NCBI GenBank assembly: GCA_024636955.1
Contig: JAGXGB010000078.1
Coordinates: forward strand, 1 to 64,000
Reading direction: 5' to 3'
DNA length: 64,000 nucleotides
Origin: Bacteroidales bacterium
Lineage (GTDB): Bacteria > Bacteroidota > Bacteroidia > Bacteroidales > Lentimicrobiaceae
Below the pieces are notes generated by a model. The model saw nothing but the letters and a program-made list of their open reading frames with translations, ran no database searches and was not told the DNA's origin. This document shows, piece after piece, positions 55,592 through 64,000 of the stretch (the first letter of the stretch is position 1; every line of letters begins with the position of its first letter). A program made the position numbers and the translations under genes.

Positions 55592-57772
55592 CTACTTCCG
55601 AGCTTCAATCATGATCTCCAGCATCTTTATAGCAGCATCAGGAATAATAGTACCCGGACCGAATATCGCCATAGCGCCTGCTTTGTAAAGGAAGTCATAA
55701 TCCTGTGGTGGAATCACACCACCCACAATCACCATTATATCCTCACGACCCAGTTTCTTAAGCTCTTCGATTACTTGCGGCACCAGGGTTTTATGTCCTG
55801 CTGCCAAACTAGATACACCAAGCACATGCACATCGTTCTCAACAGCCTGACGGGCTGCTTCTGCCGGAGTTTGGAACAGAGGCCCGATGTCTACATCAAA
55901 TCCTATGTCAGCATAGCCTGTAGCAACAACCTTCGCTCCACGGTCGTGCCCATCCTGGCCCATCTTTGCGATCATAATACGAGGGCGGCGGCCATCGAGT
56001 TCTGCAAACTTATCGGCCAGTTCACCGGCTTTCTTAAAGCTGCTGTCGTCATGCGACTCTGAGGAGTATACTCCTGAAATTGAACGTATCACTGCTTTGT
56101 ACCTCCCATAAACTTTTTCAAGTGCCATTGAAATCTCACCCAGCGATGCCCTCTTGCGTGCAGCATCAATTGCCAGTGCAAGCAGGTTACCTTCACCTGT
56201 TTCAGCGGCGCTTGTTAGGGCATCAAGTGATTGTTGAACTTCTTCGTTGTTACGGTTTGCCTTAAGCATTGCAAGACGCCTCAATTGCGATTCCCTGACT
56301 GCGGTATTGTCTACTTCGAGGGTTTCAATTGGATCTTCTTTTGCAAGCCTGTATTTGTTCACACCTACAATGGTATCCCTGCCTGAATCAATGCGTGCTT
56401 GTTTTCGTGCAGCAGCCTCTTCAATACGCATTTTTGGAATGCCTGTTTCAATTGCTTTTGCCATACCTCCAAGGGCTTCAACCTCTTCAATAAGCTTCCA
56501 TGCCTTATGTGCAATTTCCTGTGTGAGCGATTCCACGTAATAAGAACCGGCCCATGGGTCAACTACTTTTGTTATATTCGTTTCTTCCTGAAGATATATT
56601 TGTGTATTCCTGGCAATACGTGCCGAGAAGTCCGTTGGCAATGCTATCGCTTCATCAAGAGCATTGGTGTGCAGGCTTTGGGTATGACCGAGTGCTGCAG
56701 CAAGTGCTTCAACGGCAGTGCGTGTAACATTGTTGAAAGGATCCTGCTCAGTAAGACTCCACCCTGATGTTTGGCAGTGTGTGCGTAATGCCATTGACTT
56801 GTCGTCCTTCGGATTAAACTGCTTCACAATCTTGGCCCACAGGAGCCTTGCAGCACGCATCTTGGCGATTTCCATAAAGTGGTTCATCCCAACACCCCAG
56901 AAGAACGAAAGCCTCGGTGCAAACGCATCAACAGGAATGCCTGCATGGATACCGGTACGTAAATATTCAAGTCCGTCGGCAAGGGTGTATGCGAGTTCAA
57001 TATCGGCAGTAGCCCCTGCTTCCTGCATGTGGTACCCGCTAATGGAAATTGAGTTGAACTTCTTCATATTCCTCGAAGTGAACTCAAATATATCGGCTAT
57101 GATACGCATACTGGGCGCAGGCGGGTATATATAAGTGTTGCGCACCATAAACTCCTTAAGGATATCGTTTTGTATGGTACCGATCAGTTTATCCATTGAA
57201 ACACCCTGTTCTTCGGCAGCAACGATGTAAAAGGCAAGTACGGGAAGTACCGCGCCGTTCATAGTCATTGAAACCGACATTTTATCAAGGGGAATCTGGT
57301 CAAACAGTATCTTCATATCAAGGATAGAATCAATGGCTACCCCTGCTTTACCAACATCACCAACTACCCTTTCGTGGTCAGAGTCATAACCCCGGTGTGT
57401 TGCAAGATCAAAGGCAACTGACAAACCCATCTGCCCTGCAGCAAGATTACGGCGGTAAAAAGCATTCGACTCTTCAGCAGTTGAAAAACCTGCATACTGC
57501 CTTATAGTCCAGGGTTTCATTACATACATGGTGCTGTATGGCCCCCTTAAGAATGGCACTAACCCAGCGGCATAATTCAGGTGCTCCATGTTGGCCAGAT
57601 CGGCTTCTGTATATACAGGCTTCACCGGAATCTGCTCGGTAGTCATCCATTCACTGCCTTGTTGTGCTGTAGTGTTTTCTTTGTCCACTGATTGACTTTC
57701 ACCAGTTTTGTCTGTGGCAACTGATTGGCTTCCACCATTCAATACATCTATATTTTTAAAATCGGGACGCAT
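55592..57772 (-). CDS. mutB: Methylmalonyl-CoA mutase large subunit (B12-binding)
   Basis: Interconverts succinyl-CoA and (R)-methylmalonyl-CoA with adenosylcobalamin. The N-terminal TIM barrel (residues ~45-570) shows the large-subunit motifs [36 protein letters not shown] and [13 protein letters not shown]. The C-terminal cobalamin domain has DGHDRGAKV with cobalt-ligand His609 and [12 protein letters not shown]. 726 aa is normal, though the first 45 residues are a low-complexity leader with a repeated SQSV. It lies 11 nt after mutA on the same strand. It belongs to the propionate/succinate pathway. Confidence 0.97.
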   Translation of the reverse strand: MRPDFKNIDVLNGGSQSVATDKTGESQSVDKENTTAQQGSEWMTTEQIPVKPVYTEADLANMEHLNYAAGLVPFLRGPYSTMYVMKPWTIRQYAGFSTAEESNAFYRRNLAAGQMGLSVAFDLATHRGYDSDHERVVGDVGKAGVAIDSILDMKILFDQIPLDKMSVSMTMNGAVLPVLAFYIVAAEEQGVSMDKLIGTIQNDILKEFMVRNTYIYPPAPSMRIIADIFEFTSRNMKKFNSISISGYHMQEAGATADIELAYTLADGLEYLRTGIHAGIPVDAFAPRLSFFWGVGMNHFMEIAKMRAARLLWAKIVKQFNPKDDKSMALRTHCQTSGWSLTEQDPFNNVTRTAVEALAAALGHTQSLHTNALDEAIALPTDFSARIARNTQIYLQEETNITKVVDPWAGSYYVESLTQEIAHKAWKLIEEVEALGGMAKAIETGIPKMRIEEAAARKQARIDSGRDTIVGVNKYRLAKEDPIETLEVDNTAVRESQLRRLAMLKANRNNEEVQQSLDALTSAAETGEGNLLALAIDAARKRASLGEISMALEKVYGRYKAVIRSISGVYSSESHDDSSFKKAGELADKFAELDGRRPRIMIAKMGQDGHDRGAKVVATGYADIGFDVDIGPLFQTPAEAARQAVENDVHVLGVSSLAAGHKTLVPQVIEELKKLGREDIMVIVGGVIPPQDYDFLYKAGAMAIFGPGTIIPDAAIKMLEIMIEARK

Positions 57773-57783
57773 AGTTTATTTTT

Positions 57784-59805
57784 CTAAAGCATCACTTCCA
57801 GTTTTTGCTGGAAGCCATACAGTGTTGTTAATAAATTGCTTTTAACGTGAATGAATTCATCCACCCCTGCTGCCTTCAGGCTATCAATAATTTCCTTAGG
57901 ATAACCGGCAACAACAATGATCACTTCAGGCATTGAGTCCTTAATTGAACGAGCAATATCAGCGGCTGATTCAGCATATTCTTCATCCGAACTGCAAATA
58001 ACTACTATCTCAGAGCCACTATCAACAGCAGCCCTTATTCCTTCGTCAGTAGTGGTAAAGCCTGCATTATCGAGTATGCGATATCCTGCAACACCAAAGA
58101 AGCTTGAACTGAAAGCAGCCCGTGCCTTGCGCATAGCAAGATTACCATAAGTTAGCATGAATACAGCAGGGCGTTTATTTCCTTCATTTTCCCATATCTC
58201 TGTGGCAAGCCTCATGTCCTCAAACTCATCAGTACCCCTTGAAATTTCAATGGTCTTGTATTGCGGTTTTCTGAATGGGACACCTATAGTTTCATCATTT
58301 TCGGATTCATAAGTGTCATCATCCTCTGCCTGTCTCTCACCATTCTCCGTTTGACTATCACCATTCTCCATTTGACTATCATCATAATCTATCAGGCTAT
58401 CAAAATCCTCTGCTTCTGTTTTCACCTGAATCTTCTCCAGCATTCGCTCATTAAGATTAGGGTGCTGGTTTGTGCCAAGCACCAGAGTGCGCCTGTTGGC
58501 AATATCGTCCTTCTTCTTTTTAGCCGAAGCAGCAATTTCATCCTGCACAAAACCCGCCTTGATCGCTTCAAGCATACCACCCTTTTCTTCCACTTGCAGG
58601 AATAGTTTCCATGCAGCCTCTGCCAGTGATGCCGTGAGGTTATCAAGGTAATAAGAGCCGGCCGCAGGGTCAATAACCTTATCAAGACTCGACTCTTCCT
58701 TAAGTATGATCTGCTGATTACGCGCCATTCTTAATGAAAGATCGTCGGGCTCCTGGTAGTTCATATCAAATGGCAGTACTGTGATTATATCTGCATTTCC
58801 AAGTGCTGCCGACATAGCTTCAGTGGTAGTGCGAAGCATGTTAACAAAAGGATCGTAAATCGATTTATTCCAGGTTGATGTCATGGAGTGAATATGCATC
58901 TTCTGCGACTCCTGTGATGCGGGTTTATAAGCGTTCACAATCTGTGCCCACAATAGCCTTGCAGCGCGCAGTTTGGCTATTTCCATGAAATAGTTAGAGC
59001 CTGTGGCAAAATGGAAAGTCATCTTTGAAGCAACCTCATCGGCTGTGAATCCTTTGGTGGTATACCATGATAAGTATTCATTGCCCGAAGCAAGCGCAAA
59101 GGCCAGTTCATGCACCAGCGTTGAACCGGCATTATGGAAAAACTGCCCGTTAACACTTAGCACCCTGAACTGTTTGAGAGAACGTGCGGCATCCTTTAAT
59201 AACTGAGCACCCTCCAGCAAATCACCATCTTCTGAATTGTAGAAATTGCCGTTAAGCAAAACATAACTCAGTGGATCAAAATCAAATACACCCTTAATAG
59301 ATGCGCTGTCGTAACCTGAAGAAATTATGCTCTCATCCAGGTTAAGTAACAGGTTTTCGTAAGAAGGGGAACTGTTGAACAGCAACGTTACCTTATCAAG
59401 ATCAATGCCGTTGAGCAGTGCCGACATTTCCTTAGCTGTGTTTACCTCTGAAACATTCAGCAGCACTGCATCGGCTCCACGCCGGGTGGCATCCTTTGCA
59501 AGATGATTTGCTTTGGCGATATCTGAAGTTTCAACATCCTGGGATATAAGCCACTGGTTGTTTACTCCATTTGTTCCACGAACATAGGGAAACTGTCCGG
59601 GCAGTGAAGCAAACACCTGCTTTATGTTCTGAAGATCTTCAGCACGGTAATAAGGCTTAACATTGATCCCTTCGGCAGTTTTCCAAATCAATTTCTTGTC
59701 GTAATCAGCGCCCTTCAGGTCCTGTTGTATCCGTTGTTCCCACTGCTCCTTTGTTACAGGCGGGAATTCTGAAAATAAACCTACTGGCTTTTTATCGTTT
59801 TCCAT
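57784..59805 (-). CDS. mutA: Methylmalonyl-CoA mutase small subunit
   Basis: The non-catalytic partner of MutB. The N-terminal barrel-like domain (residues ~1-480) has the family motifs WKTAEGINVKPYYRAEDL, HNAGSTLVHELAFALASGNEY and DPAAGSYYLDNLT. The C-terminal flavodoxin-like domain resembles the B12 domain but lacks the DxHxxG motif (it reads FMLTYGNLAMRKARAAF), as expected for the small subunit. I chose ATG 59805; the reading to 59895 starts at the -7 box. A 7-aa tandem repeat (58318-58401) fills the linker. It is the first gene of the mutAB operon. Confidence 0.95.
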   Translation of the reverse strand: MENDKKPVGLFSEFPPVTKEQWEQRIQQDLKGADYDKKLIWKTAEGINVKPYYRAEDLQNIKQVFASLPGQFPYVRGTNGVNNQWLISQDVETSDIAKANHLAKDATRRGADAVLLNVSEVNTAKEMSALLNGIDLDKVTLLFNSSPSYENLLLNLDESIISSGYDSASIKGVFDFDPLSYVLLNGNFYNSEDGDLLEGAQLLKDAARSLKQFRVLSVNGQFFHNAGSTLVHELAFALASGNEYLSWYTTKGFTADEVASKMTFHFATGSNYFMEIAKLRAARLLWAQIVNAYKPASQESQKMHIHSMTSTWNKSIYDPFVNMLRTTTEAMSAALGNADIITVLPFDMNYQEPDDLSLRMARNQQIILKEESSLDKVIDPAAGSYYLDNLTASLAEAAWKLFLQVEEKGGMLEAIKAGFVQDEIAASAKKKKDDIANRRTLVLGTNQHPNLNERMLEKIQVKTEAEDFDSLIDYDDSQMENGDSQTENGERQAEDDDTYESENDETIGVPFRKPQYKTIEISRGTDEFEDMRLATEIWENEGNKRPAVFMLTYGNLAMRKARAAFSSSFFGVAGYRILDNAGFTTTDEGIRAAVDSGSEIVVICSSDEEYAESAADIARSIKDSMPEVIIVVAGYPKEIIDSLKAAGVDEFIHVKSNLLTTLYGFQQKLEVML
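58318..58401 (-). repeat. In-frame 21-nt minisatellite in the mutA linker
   Basis: Four units of 21 nt encode DSLIDYD, DSQMENG, DSQTENG and ERQAEDD, in the acidic linker between the barrel and the B12-like domain. Confidence 0.85.
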
Positions 59806-59892
59806 ATTGCTTGACTCTTTGTATCTTAGCACTTTTACATTGTATTTTAGCAAAACAAAATGCTTAAAGATCTTGTTTTGAAAAAACCGGTG

Positions 59893-59900
59893 CAAAGGTA
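59893..59900 (-). promoter_or_regulatory. -7 box TACCTTTG for mutAB
   Basis: A TAnnTTTG match on the minus strand, 88 nt before the mutA ATG at 59805. Confidence 0.6.
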
Positions 59901-59986
59901 CAGGTTTTTAAACAATGTGCTCAATGTTAGCTTATAATGTATCTTAAATTGTTACATGTAAATAGCTGCATATAACTAACCATATC

Positions 59987-60877
59987 ATGGCAAAACAAAG
60001 TGCAAATATCAAACAACAAAAGAGAGCAGCTATAACAGGGGCTTCGGGATTTATTGGTGGACGCTTAAAGCTACACCTCCAATCATTGGGATGGAAAGTG
60101 ATTTCTCTATCACGGGAAGATCTTAAGGAGGATGACAATATTCTCAGTTCCATGATTGAGGGTTGTGATGTGCTTATCAATCTGGCAGGTGCTCCTATTA
60201 TTGCCCGACACACCGATGCCTATAAAAAGGAAATCTATGAATCGAGGATCAACACGACCCTTAAACTGGTTAGTGCCCTCATCATTGCCCACCACCCTCC
60301 AAAGCACTTTATATCGGCATCAGCCGTAGGCATTTATTCCGGCAAAGGCACTCATACTGAAACCTCCACTGATTATGCCGATGATTTTATGGCTAACGTA
60401 TGCAGCAACTGGGAGCAAGCGGCTATGCAGGCTGCACCTCTAACTGTAATTGCAACCACCCGGCTGGGAATAGCACTCGACGATAAGCAGGGTGCACTTC
60501 CCACTATGATGATGCCTTTTAAACTTGGCGTAGGAGGAAAGATTGCATCAGGCGGGCAGATGTTCTCATGGGTTCACATTGATGACCTGGTCAATGCTTT
60601 CATGCATGTGATTGAAGGCAAGAAAAGCGGTATTTATAACTTCACCTCACCCGGCTACCTCTCCAATGCCGATTTTACTAAAGTTCTGGCTGATGCGCTC
60701 AACAGGCCGTCGTTTTTTACCGTACCTGAAGCAGCACTTAAGCTTATATATGGTGGTGGTTCAAGAGCACTTACCTCAGGACAAGCAGTTTATCCGGAGC
60801 GCTTGCTGAATGAAGGTTTTAAATTTAAGTATCCTGTTATAGAGGATGCGTTAAAAGATATTCTTAAGGAGAAGTGA
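59987..60877 (+). CDS. TIGR01777 family epimerase-like protein (YfcH/SulA-related)
   Basis: An extended short-chain dehydrogenase/reductase of 296 aa. The NAD(P)-binding motif is GASGFIGGRL near the N-terminus. INLAGAPI and SASAVGIYSGKG are typical of the TIGR01777 group, and FSWVHIDDLVNAFMHVI and GIYNFTSPGYLSNADF complete the pattern. The reaction is unknown; homologues are annotated as nucleoside-diphosphate-sugar epimerases without proof. It is divergent from mutAB. Confidence 0.92.
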   Translation: MAKQSANIKQQKRAAITGASGFIGGRLKLHLQSLGWKVISLSREDLKEDDNILSSMIEGCDVLINLAGAPIIARHTDAYKKEIYESRINTTLKLVSALIIAHHPPKHFISASAVGIYSGKGTHTETSTDYADDFMANVCSNWEQAAMQAAPLTVIATTRLGIALDDKQGALPTMMMPFKLGVGGKIASGGQMFSWVHIDDLVNAFMHVIEGKKSGIYNFTSPGYLSNADFTKVLADALNRPSFFTVPEAALKLIYGGGSRALTSGQAVYPERLLNEGFKFKYPVIEDALKDILKEK

Positions 60878-60903
60878 ATAACTGCGGAGATGAAAGCCCT
60901 ACT

Positions 60904-60955
60904 CCAATAACTCCGCCTTTTAAGGCGGAGATAGCGAACTACGGGCGTTATTCTG
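60904..60955. repeat. Dispersed palindromic element, copy 2
   Basis: A core stem CTCCGCCTT-TT-AAGGCGGAG (60911-60930) is framed by CCAATAAC ... GTTATT. It resembles the element at 32168-32201 (shared CCAATAACTCC and GGCGGA..TAG..AGCGA) and the hairpin at 40823. It lies 27 nt 3' of the epimerase gene and may double as its terminator. Confidence 0.7.
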
Positions 60956-61030
60956 GTAAAGCCTCCCTCCTATCAACATTTTCCGTAATTTGGCTCTCTC
61001 TTTTTTTAACTCCTTTTAAACCACATTAAA

Positions 61031-64000
61031 ATGAAATTATTCAGTCGTTTTTTAGCTTTTGCTTTAGCACTAAGCTTTATGCCGGCGGCGTTTGCATTGG
61101 ACGATGCCCGTTTGCTGCGTTTCCCTGATATTAATAAAGACCTTGTAGCCTTTGTTTACGCAGGTGATATCTGGACTGTTGAAGCTACCGGAGGCAATGC
61201 CCGCAGGCTTACTTCACATGAAGGGCTTGAGCTTTTTCCAAAGATCTCACCTGATGGCAAATGGATTGCTTTTTCAGGCGAGTACTCAGGTACACGCCAG
61301 GTGTTTATTATCCCTTCAACCGGTGGAACTCCTAAACAACTTACTTTTTATAATTCTGTTGGTGTGATGCCTCCAAGGGGCGGATGGGATAATGCAGTTC
61401 TCGACTGGACTCCCGACAGCAAACAGGTGATGTTTCGCGGTAACCGCACTCACCTTGGTGAACGCAATGGCAAGTACTTCCTTGTAAGTATTGATGGCGG
61501 ACTTGAAACACCGCTTGAAATAGTGAACGGTGGTTTTGCAGTTCTGTCACCTGACGCATCAAAGGTGTGCTTCACTCCTGTTGACCGTGAGTTCCGCACC
61601 TGGAAAAGATACAAAGGAGGCCGTGCAACTGACCTATGGATATACGATCTTAAGAACCACAGCTCCGATCAGATAACCAATTTTACAGGTGCCGACCAAT
61701 GGCCTGTATGGTTTGGAAATAATATTTTCTATGCATCCGACAAAGACATTAAACTCAATATTTATAAATACGACATTGCAACCCGTATGGCGGAGCAGAT
61801 GACATTCCATAAAGACTTTGATGTTATGTGGCCTTCGGGCGAGAATGGTCAGCTTGTATATGAGAATGGCGGATACCTGTACAAACTAAACCTGAATACA
61901 GGAGTAAATGAAAAGCTGGTTGTAAACATTAACTTCGATAACCCGAATTTGATTCCTTATTTTAAAAACGTGAAGGAACATATCGGCAGTTTCGATATTT
62001 CGCCTACCGGCAAGAGGGCTATATTCGATGCACGCGGTGACATCTTCTCAGTACCTGCAGAGCATGGAGAAATTGAGAACCTCACAAATACACAGGGTGT
62101 TAGGGAACTTTACCCTTCATGGTCGCCCGACGGTAAGTATATAACTTACGTATCTGATGCATCAGGCGAATATGAAATATACCTGTTGGAGAATAAAAAA
62201 GGTGCTGAAGCAAAACAGCTTTCTTCAGGTTCCAAAGCATGGAAGTACAATCCTGTTTGGTCGCCCGACAGCAAGTACATTGCTTTCTCTGACCGCAACA
62301 TGAAACTGTGGCTCATAGATGTGGCCACCGGCAAACAGCGTGAAGTAAACACAGCTACCATGAACGAGATACGGGATTACATCTTTTCACCCGACTCCCG
62401 CTGGATCACTTACACCCGTGAAGGCAATAACGGGCTTTCAGCTATCTGGGTATACAACATTGAAACCTCAAAAAATACCCAACTTACTGATAATACCTTC
62501 AACGACTGGTCGCCGGTATTCTCACGTGATGGCAAGTATATTTTCTTTGCTTCCGACCGTGACTTCAACCTCCAGTTCTCAAGCTTTGAGTTTGATTATC
62601 TGTACACTAAGGCCACCCGCTTGTATGCTATGGTACTCAGTAAGGATGGTCCGGCACTTGTAAAGAAGAAGGTAGATGTTGAACCTGCAGGTGATCCTGC
62701 AGAACCTGAAGTAACAGCTTCAGCCGATAAATCAAACCAGAACGGCAAAAACAATGATGCCAAAAACGATAAAACTGATGCCGCTAAACCGGGCAAAAAA
62801 GATCCTGTGAAAGTGGTTATCGACTTTGAGAATATAACTCACCGCATTGTAGTTTTACCGGTTGAAGCAGGTGATTACGGTAATCTTATGGCTGCTGAAG
62901 GAGGTTTATTGTATGCATCCGACAACAAACTTATGTTCTACAACCTGGAGGAAGAAAAGTCAGTTGAGATACTCGACAAAACAGGCAATGCCAGTGTAAG
63001 TGCCGATGGTAAAATGCTCGTTTACAGAAGTGGTCAGGACTATGGCATTGTGAAAGTGAAAGAAGGTCAGAAAGTACCTGCCGGGAAATTGAACCTTGAT
63101 AACCTTGAAATGAAGATTGACCCCCGTAAAGAGTGGAACCAAATATACACTGATGCTTGGCGCATATTCCGCGACTTCTTCTACGTGAACAACCTTCATG
63201 GGGTTGATTGGGTAGGAATAAAAGATCGTTACAGTCCAATGTTGCCATCTGTGGCACACCGTGCTGACCTTGACTACGTTCTTTCAGAAATTGTAGCCGA
63301 AACCAATACTGGCCATGCCTATGTTGACTGGGGCGATTTTAACAAAGTTAAGCGCGTTGAAGGCGGACTGTTGGGTGCAGAGATCATACCTGATCAAAAG
63401 GCAGGCATGTACAAAATAGGTACCATCTACGACAGCGAGAACTGGAACAAATCACGCCGTTCGCCTCTTCGCGATATAGGCGTTAATGTTAACGAAGGCG
63501 ACTATATTTTAAGCATCAACGGCAGAAAATTAACCCTGAATGATAACCCATACGAGTTTCTGGAAAACAGCCTTAACCGCAACATTGAACTTGAAGTAAA
63601 CAGCAAGGCTGATGCAAAAGGATCGAGGATTGAAACAGTGAAACCCATCAACAGTGAGCATGAACTTATGTACCTGAACTGGGTAAATGAACGCAGGGCT
63701 TTGGTTGATAAGCTTTCAGGTGGGCGAATCGGATACATCCATGTGCCAAACACTGCTGTTGAAGGCAACCGTGAATTGTACCGCGGCATGTACACATATC
63801 ATGATAAAGAAGCGTTGATTATTGACGACAGGTACAACGGAGGTGGTTTTATCCCTGACCGTATGGCTGATTTGCTCGACCGCCGCACATTAAGTTACTG
63901 GCACCGCAATGGACTACAGCCGGGCAAAGCACCAGGCGTTGCACATGATGGTCCAAAAGCTATGCTTATAAACGGTTACTCATCTTCAGGTGGCGATGCA
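61031..64000 (+). CDS. Tricorn-like S41 family protease, partial (cut by window end)
   Basis: 990 codons are open to the window edge with no stop. The signal peptide is MKLFSRFLAFALALSFMPAA (ending FALDD). Two beta-propeller regions (WD40/PD40-like repeats such as PKISPDGKWIAFSGEYSG, YPSWSPDGKYITYVSDASG and SPVFSRDGKYIFFASDR) span residues ~20-520, followed by an Ala/Lys/Asp-rich linker with low-complexity repeats (KNNDAKNDKTD). The tricorn C1-like (IDPRKEWNQIYTDAWRIFRDFF), PDZ-like and S41 protease domains follow. The last visible residues GYSSSGGDA include the catalytic Ser region. It is probably periplasmic, degrading peptides together with S9 and S46 enzymes. Confidence 0.93.
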   Translation, partial: MKLFSRFLAFALALSFMPAAFALDDARLLRFPDINKDLVAFVYAGDIWTVEATGGNARRLTSHEGLELFPKISPDGKWIAFSGEYSGTRQVFIIPSTGGTPKQLTFYNSVGVMPPRGGWDNAVLDWTPDSKQVMFRGNRTHLGERNGKYFLVSIDGGLETPLEIVNGGFAVLSPDASKVCFTPVDREFRTWKRYKGGRATDLWIYDLKNHSSDQITNFTGADQWPVWFGNNIFYASDKDIKLNIYKYDIATRMAEQMTFHKDFDVMWPSGENGQLVYENGGYLYKLNLNTGVNEKLVVNINFDNPNLIPYFKNVKEHIGSFDISPTGKRAIFDARGDIFSVPAEHGEIENLTNTQGVRELYPSWSPDGKYITYVSDASGEYEIYLLENKKGAEAKQLSSGSKAWKYNPVWSPDSKYIAFSDRNMKLWLIDVATGKQREVNTATMNEIRDYIFSPDSRWITYTREGNNGLSAIWVYNIETSKNTQLTDNTFNDWSPVFSRDGKYIFFASDRDFNLQFSSFEFDYLYTKATRLYAMVLSKDGPALVKKKVDVEPAGDPAEPEVTASADKSNQNGKNNDAKNDKTDAAKPGKKDPVKVVIDFENITHRIVVLPVEAGDYGNLMAAEGGLLYASDNKLMFYNLEEEKSVEILDKTGNASVSADGKMLVYRSGQDYGIVKVKEGQKVPAGKLNLDNLEMKIDPRKEWNQIYTDAWRIFRDFFYVNNLHGVDWVGIKDRYSPMLPSVAHRADLDYVLSEIVAETNTGHAYVDWGDFNKVKRVEGGLLGAEIIPDQKAGMYKIGTIYDSENWNKSRRSPLRDIGVNVNEGDYILSINGRKLTLNDNPYEFLENSLNRNIELEVNSKADAKGSRIETVKPINSEHELMYLNWVNERRALVDKLSGGRIGYIHVPNTAVEGNRELYRGMYTYHDKEALIIDDRYNGGGFIPDRMADLLDRRTLSYWHRNGLQPGKAPGVAHDGPKAMLINGYSSSGGDA

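Noticed and set aside
56399-57134. Plus-strand frames opposite mutB
   Set aside because: They are antisense shadows of a highly conserved enzyme gene.

Overview
The window reads as a chromosomal segment of a Bacteroidota bacterium, probably in or near Bacteroidales. The grounds are: many secreted, outer-membrane and lipoprotein genes; C-terminal domains typical of type IX secretion (T9SS) cargo; families that are mainly Bacteroidota (DUF5020, DUF2027-Smr, Porin_10-like 'putative porin', S46 peptidase, BtuG-like B12 lipoprotein); and a recurring TAnnTTTG promoter -7 box without strong ribosome binding sites. It looks like a host chromosome. I see no integrase, transposase, phage gene, CRISPR array or tRNA.

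Layout. 1-3.05 kb: a telomere-like heptamer repeat, tmRNA (ssrA), and a lipoprotein gene that starts 14 nt after the tmRNA 3' end. 3.1-7.5 kb: a methyltransferase, small proteins, a lipoprotein and a DUF5020 outer-membrane protein. 7.5-13.6 kb: an unusual long GAPDH and a 1365-aa PPDK-like protein without the PEP barrel. Both are bordered by TTAGGGG-type heptamer arrays, one of which can form a G-quadruplex. 13.7-16.8 kb: an FNR-like oxidoreductase, rlmN and a MATE exporter in one operon. 17-25.3 kb: a DUF4382 lipoprotein, a metallopeptidase-like protein, a hybrid sensor kinase, and a minus-strand group of small stress-type genes with a 24-nt tandem repeat. 25.4-31.2 kb: prolyl oligopeptidase, flavodoxin, di-haem peroxidase, DUF2027-Smr protein and RNase P RNA. 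31.2-37.2 kb: a T9SS cargo protein, a large TPR protein and an outer-membrane barrel.

37.2-40.8 kb is a cobalamin uptake operon: promoter, cobalamin riboswitch, BtuB-like TonB-dependent receptor and BtuG-like beta-propeller lipoprotein. Both subunits of B12-dependent methylmalonyl-CoA mutase lie at 55.6-59.8 kb, so the window holds both the import of the cofactor and one of its main uses (succinate/propionate metabolism). 40.85-45.55 kb (minus) is an operon of ridA, an S46 dipeptidyl peptidase with DPP11-type residues, and a GH18-CUB-T9SS protein. The rest comprises a PAS-rich kinase, a YyaL-type protein, a putative porin, a small barrel protein, gyrB, mutAB, a TIGR01777 epimerase and a tricorn-like S41 protease cut by the window end at its catalytic motif.

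The most unusual theme is short repeats: heptamer G-rich arrays that abut stop codons, REP-like palindromes, intergenic tandem repeats, and three in-frame minisatellites (15, 18 and 21 nt) in protein linkers. No complete new multi-gene defence or biosynthetic system is evident.
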